Assembly: GCA_964518835.1 (NCBI GenBank)
Contig: CAZFKU010000048.1
Location: 1-11,469, forward strand
Source: AB-629-J13 sp964518835
Lineage (GTDB): Bacteria; Fidelibacterota; Marinisomatia; Marinisomatales; AB-629-J13
DNA length: 11,469 nucleotides
Direction of reading: 5' to 3'
Part shown: in pieces, positions 1-7,708 of the stretch
Layout of the letters: every line of letters begins with the position of its first letter
Numbering within the stretch: position 1 is the first letter of the stretch
Notes under the pieces: model-generated
Databases searched by the model: none
What the model saw: the letters and a program-made list of their open reading frames with translations, nothing else
What the model was told of the DNA's origin: nothing
Made by a program: the position numbers and the translations under genes

Positions 1-662
1 ACAGTGCCCATCAAATGTTTACTATGAATAAATTCTGGGAACGGTTTTTTCATTTGTTTACTTTTATTTCTCAGGGATCATCCTATTTGAATGCCCGGGG
101 ATACGCAATCCTCCATCGTCTCCATCATGAACACAGTGATACTAAAGACGACCCTCATTCACCAAAGTATTTTAAAACAGTGTTTGGGATGATGTGGAAG
201 ACGAAAAAAATGTACAGCGATTTGGTACGAGACAAAATTAATGTAAAACCGGATTTGTTGAAAAATATCCCCACCTGGAATCTTTTAGACAGGATCGGGG
301 ATACATGGATTTCCCGAATTTGCTGGGGAACCGGATATGTCATTTTTTATCTCATATTTTCTCCCTCGTGGGGGTTTTTTCTACTGCTTCCCATTCATTT
401 TCTCATGGGGCCTATTCATGGCGCTATCGTAAACTGGTGCGGTCATAAATACGGTTATCGAAATTTCAAAGAAATCAAAGATAAATCCACCAATATGCTT
501 CCATTTGATTTTATTACACTAGGTGAATTATTTCAGAATAACCATCATAAATTTCCAAACCGTCCTAATTTTGGATTCAGAAAATTTGAATTAGATCCGG
601 TTTATCCCGTTATGTGGTTGTTTGATAAATTATCTATAATCAAACTGAAAAAGAAACTTTAA
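1..662 (+). CDS. fatty acid (acyl-CoA type) desaturase, 5'-truncated by window edge
   Basis: This is an integral-membrane di-iron desaturase that would introduce a cis double bond into fatty acyl chains and so tune membrane fluidity. The frame is open from base 3 to the TAA at 660-662, and the protein continues beyond the left edge: the in-frame codons before the ATG at 15 read S-A-H-Q, the tail of the first histidine box. Counting from that ATG (215 residues visible), the second box HRLHH is at 34-38, followed by the DPHSP motif at 46-50. A hydrophobic hairpin spans about 104-132. GPIHGAIVNWCGHKYG at 132-147 and the third box, FQNNHHKFPN, at 173-182 are typical of the family. The third box has Gln where many relatives have His (QNNHH rather than HNNHH). 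The ATG at 15 is internal and is not the true start. Family is certain; substrate and double-bond position cannot be read from the sequence. Confidence 0.95.
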   Translation, partial: SAHQMFTMNKFWERFFHLFTFISQGSSYLNARGYAILHRLHHEHSDTKDDPHSPKYFKTVFGMMWKTKKMYSDLVRDKINVKPDLLKNIPTWNLLDRIGDTWISRICWGTGYVIFYLIFSPSWGFFLLLPIHFLMGPIHGAIVNWCGHKYGYRNFKEIKDKSTNMLPFDFITLGELFQNNHHKFPNRPNFGFRKFELDPVYPVMWLFDKLSIIKLKKKL

Positions 663-690
663 TATATTCTTGAATAATTAATGATGTAAT

Positions 691-729
691 CTGTTCGATT
701 TTCAATATCGAATGGATGTTCAATTTTTT
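691..729 (+). terminator. weak terminator-like hairpin after the desaturase
   Basis: An imperfect inverted repeat pairs 691-699 (CTGTTCGAT) with 707-715 (ATCGAATGG) around a 7-base loop. The six inner pairs are Watson-Crick, followed by two G-T wobbles and an outer C-G. A run of six T lies at 724-729, eight bases past the stem. It sits 28 bases after the desaturase stop, where a terminator is expected. The AT-rich stem and the gap before the T-run make it weak, and it could be chance in this AT-rich stretch. Confidence 0.3.
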
Positions 730-828
730 AAATAGGAATTATTCTATTTTGATTTGCTCTGTTTTTTGGGATTTTTATGTAGAATACCAATGAGATTGAG
801 TAAATTTATTGAGTAACATAGTTTAATT

Positions 829-834
829 TATAAT
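829..834 (+). promoter_or_regulatory. candidate -10 box (TATAAT) giving a leaderless transcript
   Basis: A perfect TATAAT lies at 829-834, exactly six bases before the ATG at 841. With normal -10 geometry, transcription would begin at or next to the A of the start codon, giving a leaderless mRNA. This fits the lack of any Shine-Dalgarno sequence there. No good -35 box is found 16-18 bases upstream (TTATTG-like at best). The 9-base direct repeat ATTGAGTAA at 795-803 and 808-816 lies just upstream and could be an operator or chance. TATAAT arises easily in AT-rich DNA, so this is only a candidate. Confidence 0.3.
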
Positions 835-840
835 TGTGAA

Positions 841-3800
841 ATGCCTAAATTAATAAAGATAATTCAACTCATTTTTCTTTTGAATTTTCTCTCTGCAGAG
901 ATTATAGAAGAAACCGGAAGTTTAAAAGAATTCATAAGCGGAACACAGGAGGGAATTGCCTACGATAATTTTGTCAGTCATATTTCCGAGGGGATTGCAG
1001 ATACAGGTTACAATGATTACGGTCCCGCCTGGTTAGACAATCAGACCAACGACTTCGGCAATTATACCATCATACCCCAGGGATCTTCAACACTGTCCGT
1101 CTGGGATGAAATTTTGAATCATTTTATCAAGGAAGAATATTCTGAAGTAGATGCCATACTTACCGATTCGTTGGAATCATTTCAGTATGACCTTGTCATG
1201 TTTCAGGATTCGGTGTTAACCAGAACATTTTATTTACTCAGGGAAAGGATTGACTCATCTTTTGTTGATAACAACGGGACAGGAAATCCCGACGATGATG
1301 TAATCGGGAGTTTTCAAAATGGATGGGGCTTATACATTCTAAATCCGGAAGCACAGAATAAGAATCTGGTCATTCAGGTTCCTCATCCCTGTGATGATTT
1401 TCTTTCCCCTTACATCGGGATTGAATTGTTCCTGCAATGTGATGCATTCGCTTTTCAAATTTCCGGTGCCGGCAGGGAAGTGGTGTGGACAGAATCAGGC
1501 AATTACAATAATAATCAATCCCTTTCCGATCCGTCCCGGAATGAAAATTCAGTTTTTCATCTTTTCCATAAAGTTGTTACTGATTCACTTGAAAATGATC
1601 CGCCCCATTCACCGGTGGTTCTGCAAATTCACAGTTTTGATAATGCCAGTCACCAGAATATTTTACGGTCTGTTGTTTTATCCGGTGGTTACGATGCCGG
1701 CAATGCCAATAAACCCATTCGGGATGTTACGGACAGTCATCTGGATTTTGTCAATTTCACCGAGGAAAATCCAATCCCATCCGGGATGTACGGTGAACAT
1801 CCTGACCTGCATGTAACCTATTATTATCAGGTTCATTACAATGGGAGTTTTGTCTATGTGGGGGACACCGCATCCTATGCTATTCCCCACACTTACGAGT
1901 TACTTGGGATCAATACGAACCGACAACTTCTTGACCTGCATAATGGTTACAACCATGGAACTGTGTATGAACCGTTTGTCCATGTCGAATTAGACGAAAA
2001 ACCACTCTTGTTTGATGCTCTTGAATTGTCATTGGAAGAATTGCTTTTCCAGGGAATGCTGCCGGTAACCTGGCGGAACTACGAAAATTATCTGGTGTAT
2101 TATCAGCCGTTTGTGGATGCGGTTAAAAATTATTTTGATAATTGGACTAATGTCCAAGACACTACAGCACCACTTGAGATATCATCCCTAAATCTTATTA
2201 ATTCAAGCAGTTATTATGTTGATTTAAGCTGGGAACATGTTGAAGATACTAATTTTAAGACCTACCGTATTTTTTATGATATAACTCCAGATATGAACGA
2301 ACCGCTGGTCTGGGATTTCAATAATGACTGGAATTTTGTGAATATGTTTTATAATAATACACGAATAACCGGTCTTGTTCCTGAGACGCCTTATTATTTT
2401 CAAATTGAATCAGAAGATCATTTTTCCAATGTCAGCGAGATTTCTGAGATCATCATGGCAATCACAATTGATCCGGTGATCCTCAATGATTTTGACACTC
2501 CTTTGGACAGTTTGGGATCATGGGATGTGCAGGATGAAGATTCATCCGCATGGGAATTTACAGATTCGCTGACTTATGCTCAATCTCCGCATGCTTTGTA
2601 CTTATACGGAAATACGTGGAAAACCATGGAAATAAACCCGTTTCAAGTGGCAGATGGACAAGTATGGCAGATCGCTGTCTATTCAGACGGGAACAGCGAA
2701 ATTCAGGGTTTTGGAGTAAGAGATTCTGTCAATACATTATTTTATTCCTTTGCCGGTTCTCAGGAATTAAATATTGAGACTTGGGTTCCGGTTTACCAGG
2801 GGAATTTTCCGGATGAACAATGGAATCTTTATCAACTTCCCATTGCAGATGACTGGTTTGCCTGGTATGATCATTTGCCACTCATCGAGGAGTTGATCTT
2901 CATCAACGATGCTGATGACGGCAATCCCGGTGAAGTATTCTTTGATTATCTGGTTGATCTTACCACAGTTCTCCCCGTACCTCCTGATGTTGCGATCGAA
3001 TATGAAATTGGGAGTGTCTATCGTTCAAATTCCATCCGCCAGGTGGATGTTCAATTTTATGCAGATGTCATTGATCCCGATACTTATTCACATGATTATT
3101 TTTGGTCATTTGGCGATGACTCTACCAGCAGTGAAGAAAATCCTGTTCACACTTTTTTGATCGAAGACGATCATCCCTACACTGTATTTCTGGAAGTGAC
3201 TGACCAGACCAACCGAGTAGGACATGCCACCGTTCAGATTGAAGTGGATGATGGGGAGACGTCTTTTCCCCTTACGATGAATTTTGTTGGCGATATCTTA
3301 TTAGCCCGCAATTATGAAAATGAAGGAGGAATTATCCCTACTCTTGGTGTGGAAGCAATATTTGAACCCACTCTATCTATTTTAGGAGAAAATGCAGATA
3401 TCACTGTTGTTAATTTAGAAGCACCTTTAACTTATGCAGAGACCAATCACCCTTCGAAACCAATTTATTTTAAAGGTTCCCCAGAAAATGTTGCAGGTTT
3501 GGTTTATGCTGGAGTCGATGTAGTAACGTTAGCCAATAATCACATTTTAGATTATATGCTCCCTGGATTACAAGAAACTCAAAATGTCCTGATGGAAAAT
3601 AATATTCTATATTCAGGAGCCGGAGTGAACAGTCTGGAAGCATACCAGCCGGTTTTTCTTCAGAAGAAAGGGATAAACATTGCTTTTCTTGCCAGCAGTG
3701 ACAGAACAGGACAATATAACAATTATCAACCTTATCTCAATGCAGGATTTAACAAACCGGGATTTGCATACATGACTCCCTATTATATTCTACAGCAGAT

Positions 3801-6459
3801 TGAGTCGGTACAGGATGTGGCAGACCTCATCGTCATTGAAATGCATGCAGGGAGCGAATATTCTACGGCACCAAGTTTTGATTACGACAGTTTTACGGGT
3901 ATTTTAAATCCTCCGGATCACCCTGCCAATGAACGGGAAATGAATCATGATCCAATGATCGAGGATGAGGAATATTCTCCCTATCTGGATATCCCGCACA
4001 TGTGGGACAGGGAAATTCGTCATTTTGCCATTGATTCAGGGGCAGATATTGTGATTGTGCACCATCCTCACATCATTCAGGGTGTGGAAATTTACAATGG
4101 AAAATTGATCGCCCATTCCTTGGGGAATTTTGTGTTTGATTTGTCCTATCCGGAAACATTCCCATCCATGATACTGCAAAGTAAAATAGACGATACCGGA
4201 TTTTATGAGTTCACTTTAGATCCGGTGATTATAGATGACTATATTCCCGTTCCTGCATTGGGAGAATTGGGGCTTCATATCATGGATGATATTGCCAGGA
4301 AGTCTAAAGCACTAAATACAACCCTTCATCTTGACCGTCTTACCGGCCAGGCTCATGTGATGATGGATACGCTCTTAATGCCTCAAACCACAGTCTATAA
4401 CCGTACAACTGTTTCTCTTCTTGAGTCTGACTCGCTTTGGATATCTCCGCCGGTTAAACTCAACCGCAACGGATTCATTTCATCCGTTTTAACAGATTCT
4501 AACCTTTATTCAATGGAATACAGGCTTGGGAAGGAAAGAGTATGGATGGGAAATATGGAGAATGAAGGATTTACATTCTGGAATATCAACAGTGCCTGGG
4601 AATTCTTTGATGATTCCGTCGCTTACAGAGGTGAACGTTCCATTGGGCAGATCAGGGAATCGGGGATGGGAGATAATGTTGTAACCAATTTTGAAAAACG
4701 GTTATTGGTTCACCCGGAAAAAGAATATACAATTCACGGTTGGATGAAGACAGAAAACGGCGCAGATGTTACACTTGAAATCCGTTGTTATGCATCCCGG
4801 ACTGGAGGGAATATTCTGGTGACTGAATCTTTATTTCATGTCAATGGAGACACCGAATGGAATTATTATCACAAAGATGTTATTTTAACGGAGGAAACCA
4901 GATTTATAGATTACCGGTTAAGTAGTAATGTACCGGAAGATGGAACGGCTTATTCCTGGTTTGATGATGCAGGTCTGATAGAATGGGGCGAATGGAAAAG
5001 CATTTCCGAAAATATGATAGATGCACCCAACGATTTCTCCTTTATCCAGTTAAAAAATCCTGAATCATTGTTAGGCACCGAAATTTACTATATTGAAACT
5101 GTTTTTGAGGATATTCCTATTCCTGTACCGGATTTTTCAGCAGATGTAATTAATGGTGATTTTCCACTAACTGTTCAGTTTACGGATATTTCCACAGGTG
5201 TAATCACGTATCGAGATTGGGGTTTCGGAGACGGAACTACTACCGATGAAGCAGATCCGACTCATGAGTACAGTGTCCCCGGATCGTATTCTGTTTCATT
5301 AACCATACCGGATTTTGATGGAAATGAAATCACATTACTTCGGGAAAATTACATTCAGGTTTCTGATACAATGTTCGTCCAGGTTGATTTTATTGAAGAT
5401 TGGAATTTAGTCGGTTTGCCCTCAGTCGTTCTGAATGAACATGTGGAAACTATTTTTCCGGAAGCCATTGAAGGGACATTATTCCGTTTTGACGAATCCT
5501 ATTTTTTAGATTCACTTCTGGAAGCAGGATCCGGATATTGGCTGCGCTTTGAAAACGGAGGGATTCAACCGATTCAGGGAACGCCATTGGACAGCCTGAC
5601 TCTTCAATTAACTGAAGGATGGAACCTAATTTCTGGAATCGGTACTTCTATACCTATTGAAGCAGTACAAGACCCCGAAAATATTTTGGTTCCCAATACT
5701 TTTTTTGGGTTCAATTTTGGATATTTTGATGCTGAATTTGTGGAGCAGGGGAAGGGTTACTGGATACGAACATTTGATGAAGGAACAATTACATTTAATG
5801 AAGGTGAAAACCGGCAAAAACAGAAAAAAAACTCAATTGATTTCGAATATTCTGGTTGGATCGAATCTGGAAATTTAAAACTTTATTTTGGCTTAGAGTC
5901 ACTGGAGGAAGCTGATTTTTCCTGTTCAATGCCTCCGTTACCACCCGATGATGCTTTTGATATAAGATTTGAAGATAATCTCCGTTGTGCTGAGGATTCA
6001 ACATTGATTCATTTCCAACATAGTCCTTCACCTGTTCAATTCAATTATGAGTTAGATCCGGGGGAACATTGGGTCATTAAATTTGAAAATGGAGATAAAA
6101 TTGACTTAATCAAAAACGGTACATTCATGATTAATAATCCGTTGGAATCAATCCATTTATTGAAATCTCCACCCGTTCCTGAAATGTTTAATCTTTACCA
6201 GAATTTCCCAAACCCTTTCAATAACAAGACGGTTATCAAGTACGATCTTCCAAATTCTGAAAAGGTTCAATTATCCATTTTTGATATCAGGGGAAATTTG
6301 ATCAATACCTTGATTAACAGAGAAATCCCTGCCGGTTTTCATCGTTTTGAATGGAATGGAATGAATGAATTTGGAAATCCTGTCTCAACCGGTGTGTACT
6401 TTATTCGGTTTGAAACACAATCCTATTCTCAATCACGGAAAATGCTTTTACTGAAATAA
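841..6459 (+). CDS. giant secreted multidomain protein with CapA/PGA_cap domain and T9SS sorting domain
   Basis: This is a 1872-residue exported protein, probably displayed on the cell surface. The start at 841 is the only option, because an in-frame TAA lies at 814-816 and the first 19 residues form a signal peptide (Lys 3 and 6, hydrophobic 7-17, cleavage near S-A-E). Seen in order: an N-terminal domain (about 21-435) with VPHPCDD (180-186), NENSVFH (234-240), QIHSFDN (262-268) and FVHVELDE (379-386), suggestive of a zinc hydrolase; fibronectin III (441-545); jelly-roll-like (549-708); PKD (713-804, WSFGDD); CapA/PGA_cap (809-1115, with GDILL, NLEAPLT, LANNHILD, HHPHIIQG and SLGNFVFD); a second jelly-roll-like domain (1239-1382); PKD (1430-1508, WGFGDG); two WNL...GYW modules (1513-1580, 1588-1655); a cysteine-containing module (C1695, C1716); and a sorting domain (1779-1872, NLYQNFPNPFN). 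CapA domains have a calcineurin-like phosphoesterase fold and are linked to poly-gamma-glutamate capsule formation. The domain calls are firm for CapA, PKD and the C-terminus, and tentative for the N-terminal enzyme. The substrate is unknown. Confidence 0.9.
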   Translation: MPKLIKIIQLIFLLNFLSAEIIEETGSLKEFISGTQEGIAYDNFVSHISEGIADTGYNDYGPAWLDNQTNDFGNYTIIPQGSSTLSVWDEILNHFIKEEYSEVDAILTDSLESFQYDLVMFQDSVLTRTFYLLRERIDSSFVDNNGTGNPDDDVIGSFQNGWGLYILNPEAQNKNLVIQVPHPCDDFLSPYIGIELFLQCDAFAFQISGAGREVVWTESGNYNNNQSLSDPSRNENSVFHLFHKVVTDSLENDPPHSPVVLQIHSFDNASHQNILRSVVLSGGYDAGNANKPIRDVTDSHLDFVNFTEENPIPSGMYGEHPDLHVTYYYQVHYNGSFVYVGDTASYAIPHTYELLGINTNRQLLDLHNGYNHGTVYEPFVHVELDEKPLLFDALELSLEELLFQGMLPVTWRNYENYLVYYQPFVDAVKNYFDNWTNVQDTTAPLEISSLNLINSSSYYVDLSWEHVEDTNFKTYRIFYDITPDMNEPLVWDFNNDWNFVNMFYNNTRITGLVPETPYYFQIESEDHFSNVSEISEIIMAITIDPVILNDFDTPLDSLGSWDVQDEDSSAWEFTDSLTYAQSPHALYLYGNTWKTMEINPFQVADGQVWQIAVYSDGNSEIQGFGVRDSVNTLFYSFAGSQELNIETWVPVYQGNFPDEQWNLYQLPIADDWFAWYDHLPLIEELIFINDADDGNPGEVFFDYLVDLTTVLPVPPDVAIEYEIGSVYRSNSIRQVDVQFYADVIDPDTYSHDYFWSFGDDSTSSEENPVHTFLIEDDHPYTVFLEVTDQTNRVGHATVQIEVDDGETSFPLTMNFVGDILLARNYENEGGIIPTLGVEAIFEPTLSILGENADITVVNLEAPLTYAETNHPSKPIYFKGSPENVAGLVYAGVDVVTLANNHILDYMLPGLQETQNVLMENNILYSGAGVNSLEAYQPVFLQKKGINIAFLASSDRTGQYNNYQPYLNAGFNKPGFAYMTPYYILQQIESVQDVADLIVIEMHAGSEYSTAPSFDYDSFTGILNPPDHPANEREMNHDPMIEDEEYSPYLDIPHMWDREIRHFAIDSGADIVIVHHPHIIQGVEIYNGKLIAHSLGNFVFDLSYPETFPSMILQSKIDDTGFYEFTLDPVIIDDYIPVPALGELGLHIMDDIARKSKALNTTLHLDRLTGQAHVMMDTLLMPQTTVYNRTTVSLLESDSLWISPPVKLNRNGFISSVLTDSNLYSMEYRLGKERVWMGNMENEGFTFWNINSAWEFFDDSVAYRGERSIGQIRESGMGDNVVTNFEKRLLVHPEKEYTIHGWMKTENGADVTLEIRCYASRTGGNILVTESLFHVNGDTEWNYYHKDVILTEETRFIDYRLSSNVPEDGTAYSWFDDAGLIEWGEWKSISENMIDAPNDFSFIQLKNPESLLGTEIYYIETVFEDIPIPVPDFSADVINGDFPLTVQFTDISTGVITYRDWGFGDGTTTDEADPTHEYSVPGSYSVSLTIPDFDGNEITLLRENYIQVSDTMFVQVDFIEDWNLVGLPSVVLNEHVETIFPEAIEGTLFRFDESYFLDSLLEAGSGYWLRFENGGIQPIQGTPLDSLTLQLTEGWNLISGIGTSIPIEAVQDPENILVPNTFFGFNFGYFDAEFVEQGKGYWIRTFDEGTITFNEGENRQKQKKNSIDFEYSGWIESGNLKLYFGLESLEEADFSCSMPPLPPDDAFDIRFEDNLRCAEDSTLIHFQHSPSPVQFNYELDPGEHWVIKFENGDKIDLIKNGTFMINNPLESIHLLKSPPVPEMFNLYQNFPNPFNNKTVIKYDLPNSEKVQLSIFDIRGNLINTLINREIPAGFHRFEWNGMNEFGNPVSTGVYFIRFETQSYSQSRKMLLLK

Positions 6460-6465
6460 AGATTA

Positions 6466-7701
6466 ATGAATTTCTATTTCATTTTTATTATTTCCGCTTT
6501 AACGATTGAATTTCTCCTGAATCGTATCACTGGATTTTTGAATATTCGTTCCTTATCACCTGTATTGCCTGAAGAGTTTAATAAAAGCTATGACCAATCT
6601 AAGTACGAAAACTCCCAGGAATACACCCGCACCAATGAAAAATTTGCCAGTATTGCAAGTACATTCAGTTTTATAGTTATCCTGATAGCTATTATTTCAG
6701 GTTTATTCAATATTTTGGATGTGTTCGTAAGGAATATGGAATTTCAATCGGAAATTGTAAATGGACTCATTTTCTTCGGAATATTTGCTTTGATTCAGGA
6801 TATCATTTCTACTCCATTTTCTCTTTATAGACATTTCGTGATTGAGGAACGATTTGGGTTCAATAAAATGACAGTAAAGACTTTTGTAAAGGATAAAATC
6901 AAAGGTCTGTTTTTAATGGTAATTCTGGGAACACCAATCCTGAGTATGATATTGTATTTTTTCGAAACTTTTGGTGATTATGCCTGGTTGTTTGCCTGGG
7001 GTATCGTTTCTGTCTTTATATTGATTTTACAACCTCTTTTTACTACTTTCATCGCTCCGTTGTTCAATAAATTTACACCGCTTGAAGAGGGTGAATTGAG
7101 GAATGCGATTGAGTCATATTCCGAAAAAGTAAATTTTCCCATCACACGGATTGATGTGATGGATGGATCAAAACGGTCATCCCATTCAAATGCATATTTC
7201 AGCGGAATCGGTAAGAGAAAACGGATTGCATTATTTGATACATTACTGGAGAAACAAACTGTACCTGAAATACTATCAATTGTAGCACATGAGGTTGGTC
7301 ATTACAAGAAAAAACACATTCAGCAGGGAATCATAATTTCTATCCTTTCTAGCGGATTTATGTTTTTTATGCTGTCCGTATTCATGAAAAACCCTCAGTT
7401 GTTTTCTGCCTTCAAAATGGAAACACTTTCTGTTTATGGGAGCCTTATTTTTTTTCAAATTTTATTTTCTCCACTCAATTTAATTTTGTCTCTCTTTACA
7501 AATGCCCTTTCCCGAAAAAATGAATTCGAGGCAGATAAATTTTCGGCAGAAACTACAGGAGAGCCGTTCAACCTTGTATCGGGACTCAAAAAACTCACAG
7601 TTGAAAATCTGGGAAATTTAACTCCCCATCCCCTGAATGTTTTTTTGAATAACAGTCACCCACCGGTCTTGGAGAGAATCAGAGTATTATCCAGAAAATA
7701 A
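6466..7701 (+). CDS. Ste24-type M48 family membrane metalloprotease (CAAX prenyl protease 1-like)
   Basis: This is a 411-residue inner-membrane zinc endopeptidase. The zinc site is HEVGH at 275-279, with the third ligand Glu353 in NEFEAD (352-357), as in Ste24/ZMPSTE24 proteins. The N-terminal part matches the M48 N-terminal membrane domain: a first helix at about 1-18, then LPEEF (34-38) and the YTRTNEKF stretch, helices near 63-83, 97-117, 149-166 and 175-199, and IEERFGFNK between them. Two more helices follow the zinc site (about 285-305 and 321-344). The end, TPHPLNVFLNNSHPPVLERI, has the conserved PHP...SHPP...ER signature. The length is normal for the family. Bacteria generally lack CAAX prenylation, so the likely role is membrane or envelope protein quality control or processing. 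The ATG lies 6 bases after the upstream stop, in the same frame as that TAA, so no earlier start exists. No Shine-Dalgarno precedes it. It lies between two exported proteins in one probable operon. Confidence 0.96.
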   Translation: MNFYFIFIISALTIEFLLNRITGFLNIRSLSPVLPEEFNKSYDQSKYENSQEYTRTNEKFASIASTFSFIVILIAIISGLFNILDVFVRNMEFQSEIVNGLIFFGIFALIQDIISTPFSLYRHFVIEERFGFNKMTVKTFVKDKIKGLFLMVILGTPILSMILYFFETFGDYAWLFAWGIVSVFILILQPLFTTFIAPLFNKFTPLEEGELRNAIESYSEKVNFPITRIDVMDGSKRSSHSNAYFSGIGKRKRIALFDTLLEKQTVPEILSIVAHEVGHYKKKHIQQGIIISILSSGFMFFMLSVFMKNPQLFSAFKMETLSVYGSLIFFQILFSPLNLILSLFTNALSRKNEFEADKFSAETTGEPFNLVSGLKKLTVENLGNLTPHPLNVFLNNSHPPVLERIRVLSRK

Positions 7702-7708
7702 TTAGTTA

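Noticed and set aside
745..751. TATTTTG, similar to the Bacteroidetes -7 promoter motif TAnnTTTG
   Set aside because: It is one base short of the consensus spacing and has no convincing upstream TTTG at about -33, so it is not reported as a promoter.
795..816. Direct repeat ATTGAGTAA (795-803 and 808-816) as a possible operator
   Set aside because: Two short AT-rich copies with no dyad symmetry are expected by chance in such DNA; mentioned only with the candidate -10 box.
663..840. Possible small gene or RNA in the 178-base intergenic region
   Set aside because: No open frame with a plausible start and no strong conserved-looking RNA structure was visible beyond the weak hairpin at 691-715.
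6457..6468. Stop-codon readthrough fusing the giant protein to the protease (the two genes share a frame, separated by TAA-AGA-TTA)
   Set aside because: Readthrough would bury the C-terminal sorting domain, and both proteins are complete by family length, so separate genes are far more likely.
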